From Drosophila persimilis (lineage: Eukaryota; Arthropoda; Insecta; Diptera; Drosophilidae): a DNA stretch of 64,000 nt. The stretch lies in contig NW_020825294.1 of NCBI RefSeq assembly GCF_003286085.1, positions 9,362,001 to 9,426,000 of the forward strand, given 5' to 3'. Both the position numbers and the translations under genes were made by a program. The notes under the pieces were generated by a model that saw only the letters and a program-made list of their open reading frames with translations, did no database searches and was not told where the DNA came from. Position 1 is the first letter of the stretch. Each line of letters begins with the position of its first letter. Below, piece by piece: positions 62,901-64,000 of the stretch.

Positions 62901-63885
62901 ATGACCTCAAGTCAGCAGCAGTTGTGTCCGCCACTCGCTGCATTTTAATAGAGTTTTCTGTTTTAGTTTTTCAACGCGGCACAGAGACAGGACGTTCCCA
63001 TAACCGCAAAAATGGGCTGTCATGTCATATATATTTTAAAAAGAGTTAATTTTGGAAAGGGGTAATGAGTAGCCATAAGACAAGACTTGAGAATGGATGC
63101 TGAATCTGCTAAGATTTTAAGATTTAAAGCATCAATTACTTGGCAGAAGATACACAGATATCTTTTACCTCTTAGCCTTTGCTGTAGCTCAGAAGAACTC
63201 AATTATTTCTAATCAGTTTTGTGCCCATTTCAAAAGCGTTTTACTATAGTAATCAGTGCCCACAAAATGGCCAGAATAACAATTACCGAACGAACCCCCG
63301 AAAACAACGAAGGACATCATGTAATGCCTAGCTTAGAGCCAGTACTAAATCTGACCGACATCAAACGTAAATCAAAACCTGCATGACACAAACAAAAGCC
63401 AGGACCAGGACCAGGACCAGAGCCACATCCACAGACTTGGGCTTGGGCTTGGGCTTGTGCTTGTTTTTGTATAAATTAAAATGAACCATTTGACATGGGG
63501 TTCTACAGGGGAAAATCCAAGTCAAGACAAACTTGTGCTCGGAGCTTCGAATGCAAAAGTTCTTTCTCTTACGGTTAAATTACTTTGACAAGAAGAGCGG
63601 TGGCAGGCGGGAGAAAGGATTCTGTTCAGCAAGAGGATTGAGATTGAGTTCACTCTGCAAAATGGGGTTAAAGTTCAGCAACTAAGCAACTCTTTACCCT
63701 CCCATCTACCATATCGCATCCCGCATCCCTTCCAGGTGAACGCTTCGTCCCAGAAACCTTTGAAACGGGCTACAAAATCACCATGCGGCTGACCATCTAC
63801 GAGGTGGACATCCAGGACTTTGGGGCATACCGATGTGTGGCCAAGAACTCCCTGGGCGACACGGATGGTGCGATCAAACTGTATC
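41599..63885 (+). CDS. DIP-theta: Dpr-interacting protein (DIP family), probably DIP-theta; 3' end beyond window
   Basis: DIPs are neuronal cell-surface Ig proteins related to vertebrate IgLONs. They bind Dpr proteins to match synaptic partners. Nine exons join in frame with GT..AG junctions: 41599-41938, 49111-49185, 53345-53442, 54676-54821, 54976-55037, 59310-59468, 61005-61133, 62087-62221, 63736-63885, giving 431 residues so far. The signal peptide ends near residue 65 (PAQA|QDHD) and is followed by a His/Asp-rich linker (67-95). Ig1 has Cys162, Trp174 and Cys223; Ig2 Cys266 and Cys317; Ig3 Cys360 and Cys415, each with a Y-x-C motif. N-glycosylation sequons include N149, N261, N298 and N355. 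Starts at residue 1 (41599) or 38 (41710) are both in good context; the latter gives a conventional 28-residue signal. The C-terminus, expected to carry membrane attachment, lies past the right edge. The family is secure; theta rather than another DIP is from memory of the Ig1 sequence and the chromosomal region. Confidence 0.85.
41939..49110 (+). other. DIP intron, 7.2 kb
   Basis: The intron holds no supported gene. It contains a (CTG)7-like run near 42490, CA/TG runs near 43330 and 43420, GCGAC repeats near 43700, AT-rich blocks at 44030-44470 and 46120-46440, and a CTGT run near 48030. Long ORFs here overlap each other on both strands. Confidence 0.6.
49111..49185 (+). CDS. DIP-theta: DIP gene coding exon 2: acidic linker
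   Basis: CACGTACAG| and AAAG|GTAAGT flank 75 nt that enter and leave in phase 1. The translation begins EMQNKDELLEDIRED and ends before Ig1. The exon is short, so its call depends on frame continuity with both neighbours, which holds. Confidence 0.72.
49186..53344 (+). other. DIP intron, 4.2 kb
   Basis: A T-rich degenerate tandem repeat (49560-50075) dominates the left part. CTGCC/CTGCTG-rich simple sequence lies at 51070-51150 and a CA run near 52357. No gene is supported. Confidence 0.6.
49560..50075. repeat. T-rich degenerate tandem repeat, four units of 114-152 bp
   Basis: Each unit opens with a version of AGTCAAAGG (49567, 49694, about 49846, about 49960), then a TTTCGT/TTTCCGT word with GTATTA, a T-rich centre, and a TATTTCACGCTTTTAT-like end (seen well near 49644 and 49913). 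Unit spacing varies (about 127, 152 and 114 bp), so the array is old and has gained indels. Confidence 0.65.
53345..53442 (+). CDS. DIP-theta: DIP gene coding exon 3: start of Ig1
   Basis: CTTCTTAG| to TATAAG|GTAAGT, phase 1 to 0. It encodes LPKFGELLQNVTVPVSREA through the first Ig1 cysteine (LQCVV). Confidence 0.88.
53443..54675 (+). other. DIP intron, 1.2 kb
   Basis: This splits Ig1 between the first cysteine strand and the core tryptophan strand. The sequence is ordinary, with a short TG run near 53775 and a pyrimidine-rich end before the acceptor. No gene is seen. Confidence 0.7.
54676..54821 (+). CDS. DIP-theta: DIP gene coding exon 4: middle of Ig1
   Basis: CTGGGCAG| to GGATG|GTAATG, phase 0 to 2. 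It encodes IAWLRVDTQTILTIQNHVI with the core Trp, through RDVKESDKG, typical of the Dpr/DIP first Ig domain. Confidence 0.9.
54822..54975 (+). other. DIP intron, 154 bp
   Basis: A short AT-rich intron inside Ig1 that interrupts the Trp codon of the GWYMC motif. Confidence 0.85.
54976..55037 (+). CDS. DIP-theta: DIP gene coding exon 5: end of Ig1
   Basis: ATCGACAG| to GTTGTGG|GTGAGT, phase 2 to 1. It encodes YMCQINTDPMKSQVGYLDVV with the second Ig1 cysteine. This 62 nt exon is too short to stand out as an ORF. Confidence 0.88.
55038..59309 (+). other. DIP intron, 4.3 kb
   Basis: No gene is supported. Contents include GACA repeats near 56235-56300, GCAGGCAGCCA repeats near 58425-58460, AT-rich sequence at 56580-57250, and CAACTGCAACTG-type repeats near 59030-59130. 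Confidence 0.6.
59310..59468 (+). CDS. DIP-theta: DIP gene coding exon 6: first half of Ig2
   Basis: TCCCGCAG| to GCAGAGG|GTAAGT, phase 1 to 1. It encodes VPPDILDYPTSTDMVIREG, the first Ig2 cysteine (NVTLKCAATG) and ITWRREGG with the core Trp. Confidence 0.9.
59469..61004 (+). other. DIP intron, 1.5 kb
   Basis: AT-rich sequence with no gene. A GGTACT run next to the palindrome GGCCCGGGCC lies at about 60571-60603. The acceptor has a strong pyrimidine tract. Confidence 0.7.
61005..61133 (+). CDS. DIP-theta: DIP gene coding exon 7: second half of Ig2
   Basis: CCCCTCTAG| to GTGCACT|GTAAGT, phase 1 to 1. It encodes AIAYNGSFLTIAKVNRL, then GAYLCIASNGIPP with the second Ig2 cysteine, then the Ig2-Ig3 linker VMLIVH. 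Confidence 0.92.
61134..62086 (+). other. DIP intron, 953 bp
   Basis: It contains an ACAGACAC run near 61275-61310 and GGAGCAGGCAGC-like repeats near 61400-61430. No gene is seen. Confidence 0.7.
62087..62221 (+). CDS. DIP-theta: DIP gene coding exon 8: first half of Ig3
   Basis: TTTTACAG| to GTGCCAG|GTAAGT, phase 1 to 1. It encodes FPPMIWIQNQLVGAALQQN, the first Ig3 cysteine (ITLECQSEAYP) and INYWMKND. Confidence 0.92.
62222..63735 (+). other. DIP intron, 1.5 kb
   Basis: A GGGGCCAT repeat follows the donor (62230-62262). CCAGGA and TTGGGC hexamer runs lie at about 63400-63465. No gene is seen. Confidence 0.7.
62230..62262 (+). repeat. Self-complementary GGGGCCAT repeat
   Basis: Four units of GGCCATGG or GGCCATGA, 9 bp apart, begin eight bases past a DIP donor site. 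Each unit contains the palindrome GGCC, and CCATGG also occurs. Confidence 0.8.
63736..63885 (+). CDS. DIP-theta: DIP gene coding exon 9: second half of Ig3; gene continues off the window
   Basis: CCTTCCAG| to CTGTATC|GTAAGT, phase 1 to 1. It encodes ERFVPETFETGYKITMRLT, then GAYRCVAKNSLGDTDGAIKLY with the last Ig3 cysteine. The 115 bases to the right edge are intron. Confidence 0.92.
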
Positions 63886-64000
63886 GTAAGTATAAAGCAA
63901 TACTACAAACTCGTAAATACCCACAGTACATTCAGAACAATGCCCAATGCCAATCATACAATAACAATAACAATAACCATAGCATAGCCCATCCGTAAAT

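Overview
This window is a euchromatic piece of a Drosophila genome. The signs are a Hsp60-family gene and a Dpr-interacting-protein (DIP) immunoglobulin gene whose exons translate without a break, short 60-70 nt introns next to multi-kilobase neural-gene introns, very high density of short tandem repeats, and one non-autonomous Helentron of the DINE-1/INE-1/SGM type. Hsp60C and several DIP genes lie in the 25F neighbourhood of Muller element B in D. melanogaster (recalled, not searched), so this is probably the orthologous segment. The SGM-like form of the Helentron would suit the obscura group, but that is an inference.

Layout. (1) 150-4455, minus strand: two tandem FUN14-domain (FUNDC1-like) genes whose start, stop and upstream flank are all offset by 3,844 bp. 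Copy 2 looks broken if read from the obvious ATG, but both copies share a conserved upstream mini-exon and a 69-72 nt GT..AG interval that gives open proteins of 129 and 130 aa. (2) 4456-12071: gene-poor, with AT-rich blocks and a decayed tandem duplication. (3) 12072-14432, minus strand: an intact mitochondrial chaperonin gene, probably Hsp60C, with an apparent 66 nt intron directly before its ATG and a repeated motif in its 3' UTR. (4) 14433-26602: non-coding, rich in simple repeats. (5) 26603-27318, minus strand: an intronless Ran-like GTPase, probably a retrogene, with altered nucleotide-binding motifs and an acidic tail made of a 10-residue repeat. (6) About 31.2-41.6 kb: a possible distal promoter and non-coding first exon, a full-length Helentron at 32319-33197, and a small cysteine-rich ORF on the minus strand at 34100-34357. 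(7) 41599 to the right edge, plus strand: nine coding exons of a DIP-family cell-surface protein, most like DIP-theta. They encode a signal peptide, a striking His/Asp-rich linker and three Ig domains; the gene runs off the window.

How the genes relate: they are not an operon. Hsp60 (matrix protein folding) and the FUN14 proteins (mitochondrial outer membrane) both serve mitochondria but are separately transcribed. The Ran-like gene belongs to a class of nuclear-transport retrogenes known for male-biased expression. The DIP gene codes for a neuronal recognition molecule. If the 31.25 kb promoter is real, the Helentron and the cysteine-rich ORF lie inside the first DIP intron. All splice sites were read by eye; no alignment, search or expression data were available.
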